A stretch of 64,000 bases of DNA from Euclidia mi (taxonomy: Eukaryota > Arthropoda > Insecta > Lepidoptera > Erebidae). Under the pieces are notes generated by a model. It searched no databases and had not been told where the DNA came from. It saw only the letters and a list, made by a program, of their open reading frames with translations. The DNA lies in NCBI GenBank assembly GCA_944739405.2, contig OX123185.2:12372973-12436972 (forward strand), read 5' to 3'. Positions 1 to 10,721 of the stretch are shown piece by piece (within the stretch, counting starts at the first letter, position 1; each line of letters opens with the position of its first letter). The position numbers and the translations under genes are program-made.

Positions 1-1382
1 GTCGGCCAAAAACCATACATTAAATTTAGAATTTATTTGTCGAATAATGGGTTGTATAGCTAAACTAAAAATGACTGGTCCAAGAGGGTCACCTTGTTGG
101 CATCCAACTGCAGATTCCAAAAGATTGTCCTGATATAGTAATTTTGTGGGATACCTGTAACATTGCCAAAGAAATTTAAAAATTTTGGGGGTTTCTAATT
201 TTGCTTGTGTCAACAAGATGTCCCTATTCACTGAATTAAAGGCGTTTTTCAAGTCAACCTTCAAAATGACCTCTCCATCACCACTTCCAAGGTACGTGGA
301 AAGGGCATGTATAGCAGCCTCACAACCCCCTTTGGAACCAAAACCTAGCTGTAGGGGTTGGAATTTTTCTGATAGCTCCCAGCTGTAAAATCTACAGCAT
401 ATCTTGGCTGCTATACGCCGATATGTGCAACCCACGGCAATGGGACGAATACCACCATCCCTCTTGTTAAGGGCACATAGATTCGCCCCATACAAGATGC
501 CAATGATGGCATCGTCCACATTACCGGAGAGCATCATATTGACTAGCGCAGTCAACTCCTTCAAGAGTGTATCGCCAGCCACCCCAGCATTTGCACACAC
601 AAGATCTTTAAGATGCTGTGGTGTCAAGGCATCAAGGCCACCTGCCAAGCCACTCCGGAAGGAGCAAACTGCTGCTAACACGTCCTTGGCCGTGGTGATC
701 AGGTGTTCTGATTCACTGTCGGGAGCTTCAGGAAAGGAGAGATCATTAATGGGCGCTGGATGCTTGCTCTTCAGACCCGCAAGCGTCTCTGGAGAGCAAG
801 GCGCCACCACATCACTACTGAATAATAGTCTAGACGCGTCCCGTATGTCACCATCCCTAAATTTGGATTCCACATATTGATAGAGTGATTTATGCTTGTA
901 TAACGTGAATTTAGGGTCTAAAGTGTTGGCCGAAATTTGACAATTATACTTAATTTGGGATGTTAATGAATTTTGGGCTGTCTGATTTTTATCAATATGT
1001 AAAATCCTATAAGGGAATGTCAATAATTGCTCCCAGGCCGTTTTGGAATTCTCCCTTACGACAAGACCTATGCATGCAGCCAATTTTTTTGACACTTATG
1101 GTCTTGCCCCACGGGGAATTCTTTTAATAATCGGAACCGAATGTTTTAATTTAGATAAAATTTGCCAAAAAGGAATTTGGTGTCTCCTGATCCAGATTGT
1201 GAAAGTATTGAAGGGCCTGGAAGTACATTCTGGGATTTATGTACTTTACTAAAATGCACTTTCAGGCCCCGCTTACCTTTGAAAAAGCGGTCCTGGGAAC
1301 AATCCGGATAACGCACCAGACCAGTCAGTGACGTGGCAGGTTGACTGGCACTCACATCCGTATCGCCATAACGGTCTTGCAT
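1..1382 (-). pseudogene. Non-LTR retrotransposon ORF: zinc finger plus reverse transcriptase, partial
   Basis: Read on the minus strand from about 1382 down to 1, this is the N-terminal part of a LINE polyprotein. The first 78 codons hold a zinc-finger-like stretch (YPDCSQDRFFKGKRGLKVHF, then SKVH). The reverse transcriptase follows with a GGIRPIAVG block, a motif A-like KVDLKNAFNSV and QQGDPLGP. The window ends inside the catalytic FLAD(D) motif, so the C-terminus lies outside. Two breaks are visible: a frame change near 1150, between the zinc-finger frame and the LSKLKHSVP frame, and an in-frame TAA at 1098-1096. From there to position 1 the frame stays open, so decay is mild. An N-terminal finger with a QQGDPLGP-type reverse transcriptase suggests an R2/R4/CRE-like group, in which a restriction-like endonuclease would follow. 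The clade is inferred because that domain is not in view. Confidence 0.75.
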
Positions 1383-1889
1383 GCAATTTATTTAAAAAAA
1401 GAATTACAAATAAAATATACAATAAAACATATTAACAATATAGACAGATACGCATAAACTGTCAAAGATTTGTTGTTTATAAATTGAATCCACAGATTGT
1501 TGTATGCGGGCATCCAGACTTTTTGGGTGCAGTGGCACCGTCCTGTTTGCTGTTTCCTGGTATCTTGTCGTATTTGCTCTTATACGACCGTAAAGCGAGT
1601 TATTCTCCTGCTATTGTAGCACTTCTGACTTTGATGCAAACGGCTTTAAAATAATTTCAATGGAAATGTGGTGTACACATGACAGTTAGCTTTTGGAATC
1701 GTAAACTGAACAAATATCATTGATTGGAACTCGTTGTGAACTTGGTTAAATATATTGCAAATTTTTGCTACTGTTTATTTGGTATATTATATGATATTGT
1801 ATTTATAAGGTACTATTATTTATATTTATTTTATTTTCTTGGTTTTTATAAGCTGTCAAACGTACACGTTACGTTACGTCCCGTTCGTT
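1383..1889. other. Stretch without recognisable gene
   Basis: This AT-rich sequence upstream of the zinc-finger/RT open frame shows no domain, splice-bounded exon or repeat end. It could hold the 5' part of that element. Confidence 0.3.
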
Positions 1890-2570
1890 ATATTTATTGT
1901 GTGCGTGTGTATGTCACTGAACTCTTCCTAAACGACTGGACCGATCTTGATGAAATTTTTTGTGTGTGTTCAAGTGGACTTAAGAATGGTTTAGATTCAC
2001 AATTTAGTCCACTGAAAAATGTTTTTGTTACTTAATTTTTAATTTGTAAGTGGTTGTGGATTTTAGAATGTTTCACATTGGAACCGACGGACTGCGCTGC
2101 TATTGCAGTGTCAAATCTTATATTAATAATTTCGTCAAGGAGTACATCGAAACCTTACCTGAATAATAAAACATTAAAAAATAAAGATTTCGAGTCCACA
2201 ACATATATCCGCAAAATTCAGATTGTCGAGTATTTTGTTAAATTCTAATGGTTCTGACAGACAAATCACAGTCGCCATATTGGCCACTCTAGCGAAACGC
2301 CACAGATACCGGATAACATTTTGAGTACTACTAAGTCTTAGTACTAAGTAATTTGTATGTGTACCTAAATACTTTTTGCAATTATATTTTTAAAAGAGTT
2401 GTTGAGAGCCACCATGCTACAAGACCTGACATTCTTAAAGAGTTAAGTAAAACGACTATTATAGAAGTATCCGCCCAAAAAAGGAGATTTGTGTTACCCC
2501 GCACATAGATGATATACTATAACTAGAGAACCCCGAATTTACGCGAGCGAAGCCGCGGGCAAAAGCTAGT
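1890..2570 (+). mobile_element. Helitron-like non-autonomous element
   Basis: The stretch contains the widespread lepidopteran block around CGACTGGACCGATC near its left end. It closes with AAGCCGCGGGCAAAAGCTAGT-type sequence, a GC-rich hairpin a few bases before a terminal CTAGT, as at Helitron 3' ends. Similar CTAGT ends recur at 10721, 32175 and, on the minus strand, at 14677. The 5' boundary is uncertain and no coding capacity is seen. Confidence 0.45.
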
Positions 2571-3940
2571 TTCATATATATTTTGATGTGTGTATTTTCA
2601 TTTCGAAATTTACAATATTTTCAATTACTATCGCAGAATATTCTTTTGCCAAGTTGAAATACTATGACAATTGTACCAATTCTGAATACTTGTTCTGGGT
2701 GTTGTCGTAGATCAGTTTAATATACGTTACATAAGATTTTGTAGCGCAACATGGCGTCAAGCCTTTTCTACGATAAGAGATGCAGTAACAAGTCGTATTT
2801 GCAAAAGACAACTTGCGGCCTAACCGTATTTGTAACCGTATCATTTCCCTTTTCCCTAGTTGCAATCACAGTCATGAACAACTTCACATATTATGAGCAT
2901 ATTTACCAGAAGTGGTCATAATACCTTCAATGTTGAATGCAAATGCGCATCAAAAGAGAGCACCAACTGCACACGATAAATATATTCGTATAGAACAAAT
3001 AAAACCTCCACTCCAGTCTATATGCAAGTAAATCGGTGCCGGGTCTCGATACCGAATACAGATTGAAACGAAAGGCGGCTTAACATTTTTATTCGATACA
3101 ACTAGCGATTGGTGGCTCCACATGCTGTTTTTTCTGTGTGAAAAGTTTGCTTCTCATCTGTTCAAAAAATGTATGCACTCAAATGATTTCCAAGTGTTTT
3201 GTAATCTGGCTTACATATCAGAAGACAAATTCCGAGATAACTCTGCGTAATATTAACCACTACGACTACCTTTCGCAATAAAAATTCAGATTACATGCCA
3301 TGATATGTCATAGCAGTTACCTTTGTAGATGCAGGACAAGCTAGTCAGGCTGTCATTTTGAGATATAGTATTTCGATTAAATCATTAAAGATCCAAGATT
3401 ATTAGAGATCCAAGTCAATGTAACAATTTAACTCTAAAGGTAAATAAGATATCTCCAACGCTTGTAATTCAGAGGTCAGATTTACCTAATACATGATTAC
3501 CTACAAAAAAATTATCATTAGTGAGCACAGGTCTGACCTTGATAATGCTAATTCATCAAAATAGTGAATAAAATAAATTAAAAATAGAGACGTTTGATCC
3601 AAATATTAAATTCAAAGCTCCTCTCCGAATAAATTTTAAAACATACGCACAGACAAGCTTCAATTGTACAGTAGGAAATAAAGAAGGCTATGTTAGTTCT
3701 CTCGGAATGAACCAATATGCAATCGCACATACTCGTTACTTACGCGTGCATACACATACAATGTTAAAGAAAATTCTGCTACATATCGATGAAACGACAC
3801 AAGTAATTTGAAATACAGGGCGTCACAAGAACCATCACCAAGCCGAAGTCTACTCGTTGTGGATATCATGCCAAGTCATACTAACACAAAATAATAATTG
3901 GGAAACGATTTTTTTTTGAGTTTTCACATTATTTAAATCG
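2571..3940. other. Stretch without recognisable gene
   Basis: AT-rich sequence. The short open frame at 2662-2865 (minus) has no recognisable domain. No exon with coding similarity or clear transposon end was found. Confidence 0.35.
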
Positions 3941-3944
3941 CAAT

Positions 3945-4500
3945 TAAAAGCGCGCGCGTGCAATGCTCGAAATACCTACTTATCCATGGGGTTATAGGGC
4001 ATATAAAGAACATACTGGCGGTTTTAATGCATTGATTTTGTACCCAATTAGAAAAATTCCATACTAACTTTGAGCCTCAATATCTCCTGAACCAGTAACT
4101 TCCCAGGTATGGCGCCGAAGCAAAAAATAGTCGTAGTGATTGGTACAACATGGAATTTCAGTTTTCGTTAAGGGTCTTTTTACACCCTGTATATATAAAA
4201 GTCTTGTTGAATTGTGTCACAGTATTGGTGTGAGATGCTGTAGTATTATCTATAGTAACTATAACATAGAAATAGTTGGATATGTGTGAAAAGATTTTGT
4301 AGGTAGTATGTACAGGCTTGTTGATGTCACCAGTAATTTTATTCTCTATCTCATTCAGCCCTCCACATTTTTCTACCCTCGCGATGGCTGCGGCTAGATG
4401 GTGTTTTGCGCAAAGGCATTCGTATAAGCCGGGGATACCACTTACCATAAGGTGGGCCACTGGCGTTCGTCGTCGAGTTCATCTCCCTTTTGCTAGCAGA
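3945..4500 (-). repeat. Dispersed lepidopteran repeat fragments
   Basis: Two blocks look like dispersed repeats. One (about 4010-4195) ends on the minus strand in GGGTGTAAAAAGACCC. The other (about 4200-4500, minus) starts with GGCCCACCTTATGGTAAGTG, a block I know as common in moth genomes. The 100-codon frame at 4158-4460 lies inside these and is probably not a gene. Confidence 0.35.
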
Positions 4501-4944
4501 GTAAAAATTAGATTCAAATATAAATAAAGATCCAAAATTAAACTTATGGCGGCTTCTGAAATATAAGAGGCGTGTTATTTTTTACATGAATAGGCTGGTT
4601 TAAATAATCTATTGACAAGTTAGTTTGAGTCGGTTAATAAAAGAATGTACCTACTACGAGAAGAATAACATACAATTGTAATCTTATAATAACTTACGAA
4701 GGAATGAATCTTTGTTTTATTTGTTGCCCTCTTACGTCACCCATAACATGGTTATGTTTGTTGGGTTCATTGACATAATTCCCAGAATCATTTGAGGAAG
4801 CTAGAATAATATTTAGGGAGAATATGTAACCCCCTACGCTTTCTTCTAAATATACTCGAGCTCCAAGATTAAAATTTTAATAGGTGAAAATCTTCACTTG
4901 TATGGAATAAACATAGGCACTTAAATACATATTTACATATTTAA

Positions 4945-6527
4945 TAGATAGATAGATATATACTTTATTGAGCACCAAATACAGTACATTATTGAAGTGA
5001 CTTAAAACTATGATTTATGTAGAAACGGCGGCCTTATCACCAAGGGCGATCTCTTCCAGGCAACTTTGGATGGACAGGAATGTTTTAAGCAATATAATGG
5101 TGATGGTGTAGTATTATATTAAATGAATACTTCAATTTTAAAATACAATACAATACATACATAATGTATGCACATGCAATAAATATCTTTATACATACTA
5201 AACAATACAGATACTGTAATAATAACTAGTGAAGTAAATGAATGTCTCTAAAATCTTAAGGATTTAAATAATGGTTTTTTAACATACCTTTGAATGTATT
5301 CATAGTGTTTGCTCTTCGTATTTTTAGTGGTAAAACATTCCATAAGCGCACAGCTTGGACAGTGAAAGATTTGTCGTACTAATTAGTTAAATGCTTCGGC
5401 ATCTCCAGAGTCAGATCCTCAGACGACCTCAAGGACTTTATATGTGTATCATGAAGGAACTTAAATCGTTCTTTGAGTTAAAAGGGAGTACTGGGATTAA
5501 ATAGAACATTATAGAACAATGTAAGAATGTGAGTATTACTGCGAAGACGAATTGGCAGCCACTTTGAGTTTGTTGCGAAAATTAGAGACGTGATCATATT
5601 TGCGCAGTCCAAATATAAATCGTATGCAAAATTTTGAAGACGCTCAAGTTTATCCAGCTGCTCTTCAGTGGGGTCAAGATAGTGGACGTCATCATAGTCA
5701 ATTATAGGCAGAAGCAGAGATTGAGCAAGCGTAATCTTCGTGGTAGTAGGGAGGAAGTTGCGTAATCTACGCAACGAACCTGCTGATGCAAACAATTTGC
5801 AACTCGCTTCTTGTATTTGACGCCTGCACGACAAAGTTTCATCGAGGTAGAGAGGTAGATCCCCAGATTTTTTACCGTTTTACTGAGTGGCACGCAAAAT
5901 ACGCGCCAAGACGTGGAGTTGCGGAAACAGCCCGTGCAATCAAGTATCAAGTACCGTTTTACTGAAAACGAGACTCTTTCCATCAAAATAGATTTGCGGT
6001 AAATTGGACCAACTAATTCTCGAGACCAGTTTGGGACTGCCGATAATAATTAGTTGGGTTTTTTCAGGATTAACTAAAAGTCCGTGCTTCTTGATCCACT
6101 CACTGATCCGCGCCAAGTCTGTGTTAATAACAGTGCAGGCTTCTGATAACTTATTTAAGGGAGCCTGTGTATATATCTGAAAATCATCTGCATAAAGGTG
6201 GTAGGAAGAAAGTAACTGATTTGAGATAGAATTAATGAATATCGCGAAGAGTAAAGGAGATAGCACGCCACCCTGTGGTACACCAGCATTTGTATTAGAC
6301 CACGAGGAATAAGAGTCATCAATGCGAATACGGTGCCGGCGACCAAACAGGTAACTATGAAACCAGTCAATTGCCGATGTAGATACGTTAAGAGAGCGTA
6401 GAATGCCAAAAATGATGTGAAAATCTACTATGTTAAAGGCATTGCTGAAATCAAGTAAGGACAAGACAGTAAGATTTCCACTATCCATACCTAGCCTAAT
6501 ATCATCAGTTACACGAACCAATGCAGT
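4945..6527 (-). mobile_element. 5'-truncated LINE, jockey/CR1-like, decayed ORF2
   Basis: On the minus strand, 6521-5940 encodes a reverse transcriptase core: motif A LLDFSNAFNIVDF, GVPQGGVLSPLLF and the catalytic YADD, followed by VNPEKTQLIIIGS. The protein continues in other frames at about 5986-5850 (KTVKNLGIYLS) and 5834-5478 (RRQIQEASCKLFASAGS), so at least two frameshifts are present. The 3' UTR ends near 4945 with AATAAAG and a (TATC)n tail, the usual end of a LINE insertion. The 5' end stops inside the reverse transcriptase at about 6527, so the endonuclease is missing. It is a dead copy. Confidence 0.8.
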
Positions 6528-6595
6528 GATTTACGCCTGTTGCCCAAAGAGGTAGGCAGAGACTACGGACCGTTATTGACAACAACCATGGAATA
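6528..6595 (-). mobile_element. RTE-type LINE 3' terminal fragment
   Basis: On the minus strand this reads CCGTAGTCTCTGCCTACC, then CTTTGGG and AGGCGT. It matches the 3' end of the RTE-type LINE at 62216-62806, which also has CCGTAGTCTCTGCCTAC, and the tail of SINE-C. Confidence 0.5.
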
Positions 6596-6825
6596 AACAA
6601 ATCCAGTATGTAGCTACCTGAATACTGATAAATATACATACTTATACATACAACATAATATGGATTACACTTTGAATGTGATGCATATGATGTTGTATTG
6701 ATTAAATGTTTGTGAATTCTTCTGCTATACAGGCTCTGGCTATGAGATGATATTTCAGTCAGGACTCTTGATTGTAAACATTAAATACTTACTAACTTTA
6801 CGCCTTAAATAACCTAAAAAATAAC

Positions 6826-7040
6826 TGCTTGGTTGGCGTAGTGGTTTAAGCGGCCGCTTTGTCGCTTGACACTGCGCCGCGTGTTGTGGGTTCGATTCCC
6901 ACACGAGACAACACTTTGTGTGATCCATAAATTGTTGTTTCGAGTCTGGGTGTTAATTGTCCTCGTTAGATGTATGTTTGTAAAGTCCCTCGCGACACGG
7001 GGTTTAGTCCTAATGCGGGAGTTGTCTTAAAAAAAAATAA
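6826..7040 (+). mobile_element. SINE-D, tRNA-derived, near full length
   Basis: The head has a tRNA-like A box (TGGCGTAGTGG) and B box (GGGTTCGATTCCCAC), the internal pol III promoter of tRNA-derived SINEs. An unrelated body and an A-rich end follow. Related copies are at 14890-15260 (minus) and 38428-38600 (plus). It is not a functional tRNA because no cloverleaf stems close around the boxes. Confidence 0.7.
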
Positions 7041-7041
7041 A

Positions 7042-7440
7042 CTGGTCAAGTGCGAGTCGGACTTGCGCACTGAGGGTTCCGTACAAACCTGTAGGTATAT
7101 ATCATTATTTTAAAAATATGTGATGTAACTAAAAAATTAGGGTTTTTTGAAATTTTTCCTACGTGCTATAAAACGTTGCTTCATGCCAGGGCCGAGCCAC
7201 CCTTATGTGCAATGTGCGCCTCGCACACAGGCGCCAGGGACATAGAGGCGCCGCGAGCCAGGTGAAATAGGTTAATTATTAAAATTACTGTCGAAAAAGG
7301 TGACAAAAAGGCGACCTTGTACCTTTAAAATTATTAAAAATATTTAAATTATATGATGTAACAAAAAAATTACGGTTTCCGGAATTTTTCCGTTATCTGT
7401 GCTATAGGACGTTGGTTCATACCAAAGGCCATGGATCATT
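7042..7440 (+). repeat. Dispersed repeat, left part (GTCAAGTGCGAGTCGGAC type)
   Basis: It begins with GTCAAGTGCGAGTCGGAC and GAGGGTTCCGTAC. The internal block (TGATGTAAC, ACGGTTT, then a purine-rich stretch) occurs twice, near 7120 and 7345. Its partner is at 9533-10126, which ends in GTATGGAACCCT, the inverted complement of AGGGTTCCGTAC apart from one base. The unit appears split and rearranged by the material between. Confidence 0.5.
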
Positions 7441-7792
7441 CCAGCCGCCATACAAATTTGGGCTAATTCTAAAAGTGCCGGCCAACTAAAATAAACTTTA
7501 AATTATCATAGAATAGTACGAAATAAACACTTTTAATTACTACACTAAAGTTCTAAGTGCAATCTGTGAGATAATATTCGAGCTCAAAGAATCTGCTCTG
7601 TTAGTGAAATAAATACTAATTACCTACCTATTGTTATTTTTTTCCTAAAATAATGTGCACTTTGCAATTTAAATGGCATCAGGTAATGGCAGGTTGTAAG
7701 CCAAGAGCGAGATAGCATAAGACGCAGCGTCTGTCACGCAGTCTCGCTCTAATTCGCATTGCGCTCACTGCGTGCGCTGCTTGCTCTTTGTT

Positions 7793-8367
7793 CATCCTTC
7801 AGTATGCCTTAATGGCAGAAGAACTATCGCCTGCTGGCCCCATGTAATGTGCATTGTTTGGTACATAAGATATGCAAGCCATCTTATTTTTGGTACGTAG
7901 CTGGGTCTAATCACATTACTCACAATAACCACCACGGTGTTCTTGACGGCGGCCATGTGAATTGCGTCGTACACCTTTACTTTTTCAGGGTTCAACTCAC
8001 CGTTGGATGCTGGTGGGCCACGCTATATTTGCTAATCAACATTTTTGGTCACGGCGCCGCTGCCTTAGCCTACTGGCGGACGGGGAGCGGCCCCTAGGCA
8101 GTATCATCGACTTCTCTCGCTTCGCCATCTGCTTGGTCAGCATTACTACCTCACAGAAAGAGACGCTGACGTTCCAAGCCATAACGCACTGGACCATGGA
8201 CAGCGCAGGGAGTGAGGATACGACTGTAACAATTGACGCAACCAGTTCACGACCAATTCGAAACATGACCAGTGAAAAATCCAGCGGAATAACAATTATT
8301 GTAGTAGAGGTACACCCTATGTTGGAATTCGTCAATAAATTCATAATATAACTAGGGCAAGAGATAA
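7793..8367 (-). other. Unassigned hydrophobic open frames
   Basis: Two minus-strand frames are unusually hydrophobic and less AT-rich than their surroundings. The part of the first that is not antisense to the neighbouring LINE runs about 8367-8036 and includes LVMFRIGRELVASIVTVVSS and FCEVVMLTKQMAKREKS. The second, 7995-7793, has DAIHMAAVKNTVVVIVSNVI. They are in different frames, with a TAG between them and a GTGAGT donor-like site near 8003. I do not recognise the family. It could be a decayed receptor or transposase gene, or chance. Confidence 0.2.
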
Positions 8368-8381
8368 AGATGGGCAAAGCA

Positions 8382-8925
8382 AACCAGGTGAACGAGATTG
8401 ACAGACGTATTCGTTTGGGTTGGTACGCTTTCAGCAAACTGGCATTTGCTTTTACGAAGCAACAAAAAGCAAGGATATTCAACCTGTGCGTCCTGCCAGT
8501 CCTTACCTTCGGAGCCGAAACTTGGATTACTACGCCCTTGCAGTAGCCCCAGTTTCGGCTCCGTTCCGTTCCAGAAACTTAAAGTAGCTCAAAGAGCATG
8601 GAAAAATCTGAAAGGAGTGACACTAAGAGACAGAAAGACGAATAAATGGCTTCGAAAAGAAAGTCGAGTATCAGATGCTGTCAAAAGAGTAGCGAAGCTA
8701 AAATGGCAGTGGGCCGGACATGAAGCCAGAAAACCCGAAACATGGTGCAAGAAAATATTGAAATGGAGAACGTGGGATTGTAAACGATCAGCTGGAAGAC
8801 TTCAAATGAGATGGAAAGATGACATCATAAAGAAAGCGGGCAGTAATTGGTTGAAGACTGCCAAAAACAGAATCAAATGGAAGTTGTCGAAGAGGTCTAC
8901 ACCAAAATGGTCGAGAATCGCTTAA
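8382..8925 (+). pseudogene. RTE-type LINE, C-terminal end of ORF2, frameshifted
   Basis: The first frame (8382 to a TAG near 8546) reads NQVNEIDRRIRLGWYAF and CVLPVLTFGAETW, the post-catalytic reverse transcriptase region of RTE-type elements. After a short insertion the protein resumes in another frame with QRAWKNLKGVTLRDRKTN, AKLKWQWAGHEARKPETW and GRLQMRWKDDIIKKAGSNWL, ending near 8925. These are the hallmark C-terminal blocks of the endonuclease-reverse transcriptase family common in moths. The catalytic core and endonuclease are absent because the copy is 5'-truncated. Confidence 0.8.
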
Positions 8926-8955
8926 GATGTTGATGAGTTTACGGCACTGGGACGC

Positions 8956-9165
8956 CTAAGCTGGACATTCCGCCAACTTTTGCAGCGCCGTTTCTTCGAC
9001 AGGGTTGCAGCTGCTGTCATAATTGTGACATCCAGGCGTTTTCTCCTGGCCCATCCTCCACAAGTACCGGTCGAAATAACTATGGAAAGTGAGAACGCTG
9101 CAACGCAACATCTCTACAACCAGATTTCTGGAAGAGGAATTATCGTCACTATGGTGGCATGCCAT
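8956..9165 (-). pseudogene. LINE C-terminal fragment with zinc-knuckle region
   Basis: The minus-strand frame includes VLTFHSYFDRYLWRMGQEKT, then GCHNYDSSC and EETALQKLAECPA. This arrangement (GH..F..YL.R.G.., CH..C, E.TA.H.L..CPA) is the C-terminal cysteine/histidine region of R1/I-like insect LINEs. It runs opposite to the RTE fragment immediately to its left, so two LINE ends face each other. Only this piece remains. Confidence 0.5.
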
Positions 9166-9532
9166 GTCTAAGACATCTGCCTGTCATAGACATTCCTACT
9201 TAAGGTTTAGACGATATTTTTCAGGTCAGGTCAGGAGTATAAAAAAATATTTTTTTACTTTTTTATGAGTCCACTGCATTTTAAAGCTCACCCATTGCAC
9301 GTAAGGCTGAAAACGTATCATTGATCACCTTTACACCTCTTTGATTTTATCACTTTTGAAAGCACAAATCTGTTCTCCGGTACTTTGAGACATACATTCA
9401 AACCTAAATATTGTCTCAGAGAATTGACTTAGAAGTTTGGTGTAATAGTAAAAAAAAATTGTGTGTTCTATTCAAATAACACAATTCTATTGATTGCCCG
9501 GCAAAATAAAAATTAGCCCAATTTGGATGATG

Positions 9533-10126
9533 TCCTTTCAAGAATCTGAGTTTACGGGGAGTACCCTGTAGGTTTTGATTCCCTTGCCAGTAGTTGCGAG
9601 TTTGAAAATATAGTAAAATAGCTGTTTCTGTCGATTGCGTTGAGATATAAGTTTGATTTTGTTACAGCTTAAAGGTATTATAGATTTAACTATTTGATAT
9701 GAATTTCAATTTAATATCTCTACGCGTTCATGAGAAAAAGGTAATAACTTTAAAATTATTAAAAATATTTTAATGATATGATGTAACAAAAAATTTACGG
9801 TTTTCGGAATTTTCCGGAATAAGACATTGCTTCGTACCAAATTTCAAGATTCTGAGTTCACGGGAAGTACCCTGTGGGTTTTGATTCCCTTGCGATTTCT
9901 TGAATTTGTGGAAATTTGCAGCATAAACGGCTGTATATTTTTATTGCGTTGGCTTAGAAGTTCGATTTTTTCACAGCTTCAAGGGACAGTTGACTTGACT
10001 ATTTGATATAAATTTCGGTTTGATACCTCCACGCGTTTCTGAGAAAAAATGTCTTGACAGACGGACGGACTACAAAGTGATCCTATAAGGGTTCCTTTTT
10101 TCATTTCGAGGTATGGAACCCTAAAA
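9533..10126 (+). repeat. Dispersed repeat, right part
   Basis: Two imperfect direct units (about 9533-9735 and 9840-10060) share TCTGAGTT.ACGGG.AGTACC and GGTTTTGATTCCCTTGC. The right end is AAGGGTTCC, a T-rich spacer, then GTATGGAACCCT followed by AAAAA. It pairs with the left part at 7042. Confidence 0.5.
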
Positions 10127-10539
10127 ATAAGAAAAACCTTTGCTATGCAAAACAATTTTTAATTTCAGGTGCTACCCGAAATTTCCATCGATACAAATAA
10201 TCATAAAAATAATTCAGCATGTTTTAATAATTACTCGTCTAATACTCTAGTTCTATTCATGATTCTATAAATAATACTAAGCGGCTATTAGGAGTCGTTG
10301 TTTCCGTAATTAATTTTAAGTTGGCACAAATTACAAGTAACGTGGTCACAAACTATTCGCGCTGTGTTGTTTAATTATTGTACCTATTATCAACTTTGTG
10401 GATTACGATAGTATTTAAGGATAGATTTCAATAATGATTTCATTTATTGTGCTTTTTAGTTGTTTGCCGGCGATTAGCTTAAAGTAATAACAACTTGTAA
10501 CAATTATTTCTGTAAGTGCTAATACTTAATATATAAAGC
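10127..10539. other. Stretch without recognisable gene
   Basis: Low-GC sequence with no open frame or repeat end that I can support. Confidence 0.3.
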
Positions 10540-10721
10540 TGAATATTTTGTTTGTTTTTTTGCTTGAATGCGTTAATCTCAGAAACTACTGGTCCGATTT
10601 GAAAAATTATTTCAGTGTTAGATAGCCCACTTATCGAGGAGGGCTATAAAATATATATACCAACACGCTATGAGCCACGTGAGCGGAGCATAACGCGAGT
10701 GTAACCGCGGGCTCATCTAGT
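10540..10721 (+). mobile_element. Helitron-like fragment
   Basis: It contains AGAAACTACTGGTCCGATTT and ends in CCGCGGGCTCATCTAGT. It closely resembles 13951-14146 and, at its end, 16095-16155. The terminal CTAGT and preceding GC-rich stem fit a Helitron 3' end, and no 5' end is defined. Confidence 0.45.

Noticed and set aside
4158..4460. 100-codon minus-strand frame as a gene
   Set aside because: It lies within dispersed repeat blocks and shows no domain or splice structure.
7962..8351. 129-codon plus-strand frame
   Set aside because: It overlaps the hydrophobic minus-strand frames, has no domain, and no plus-strand evidence favours it.
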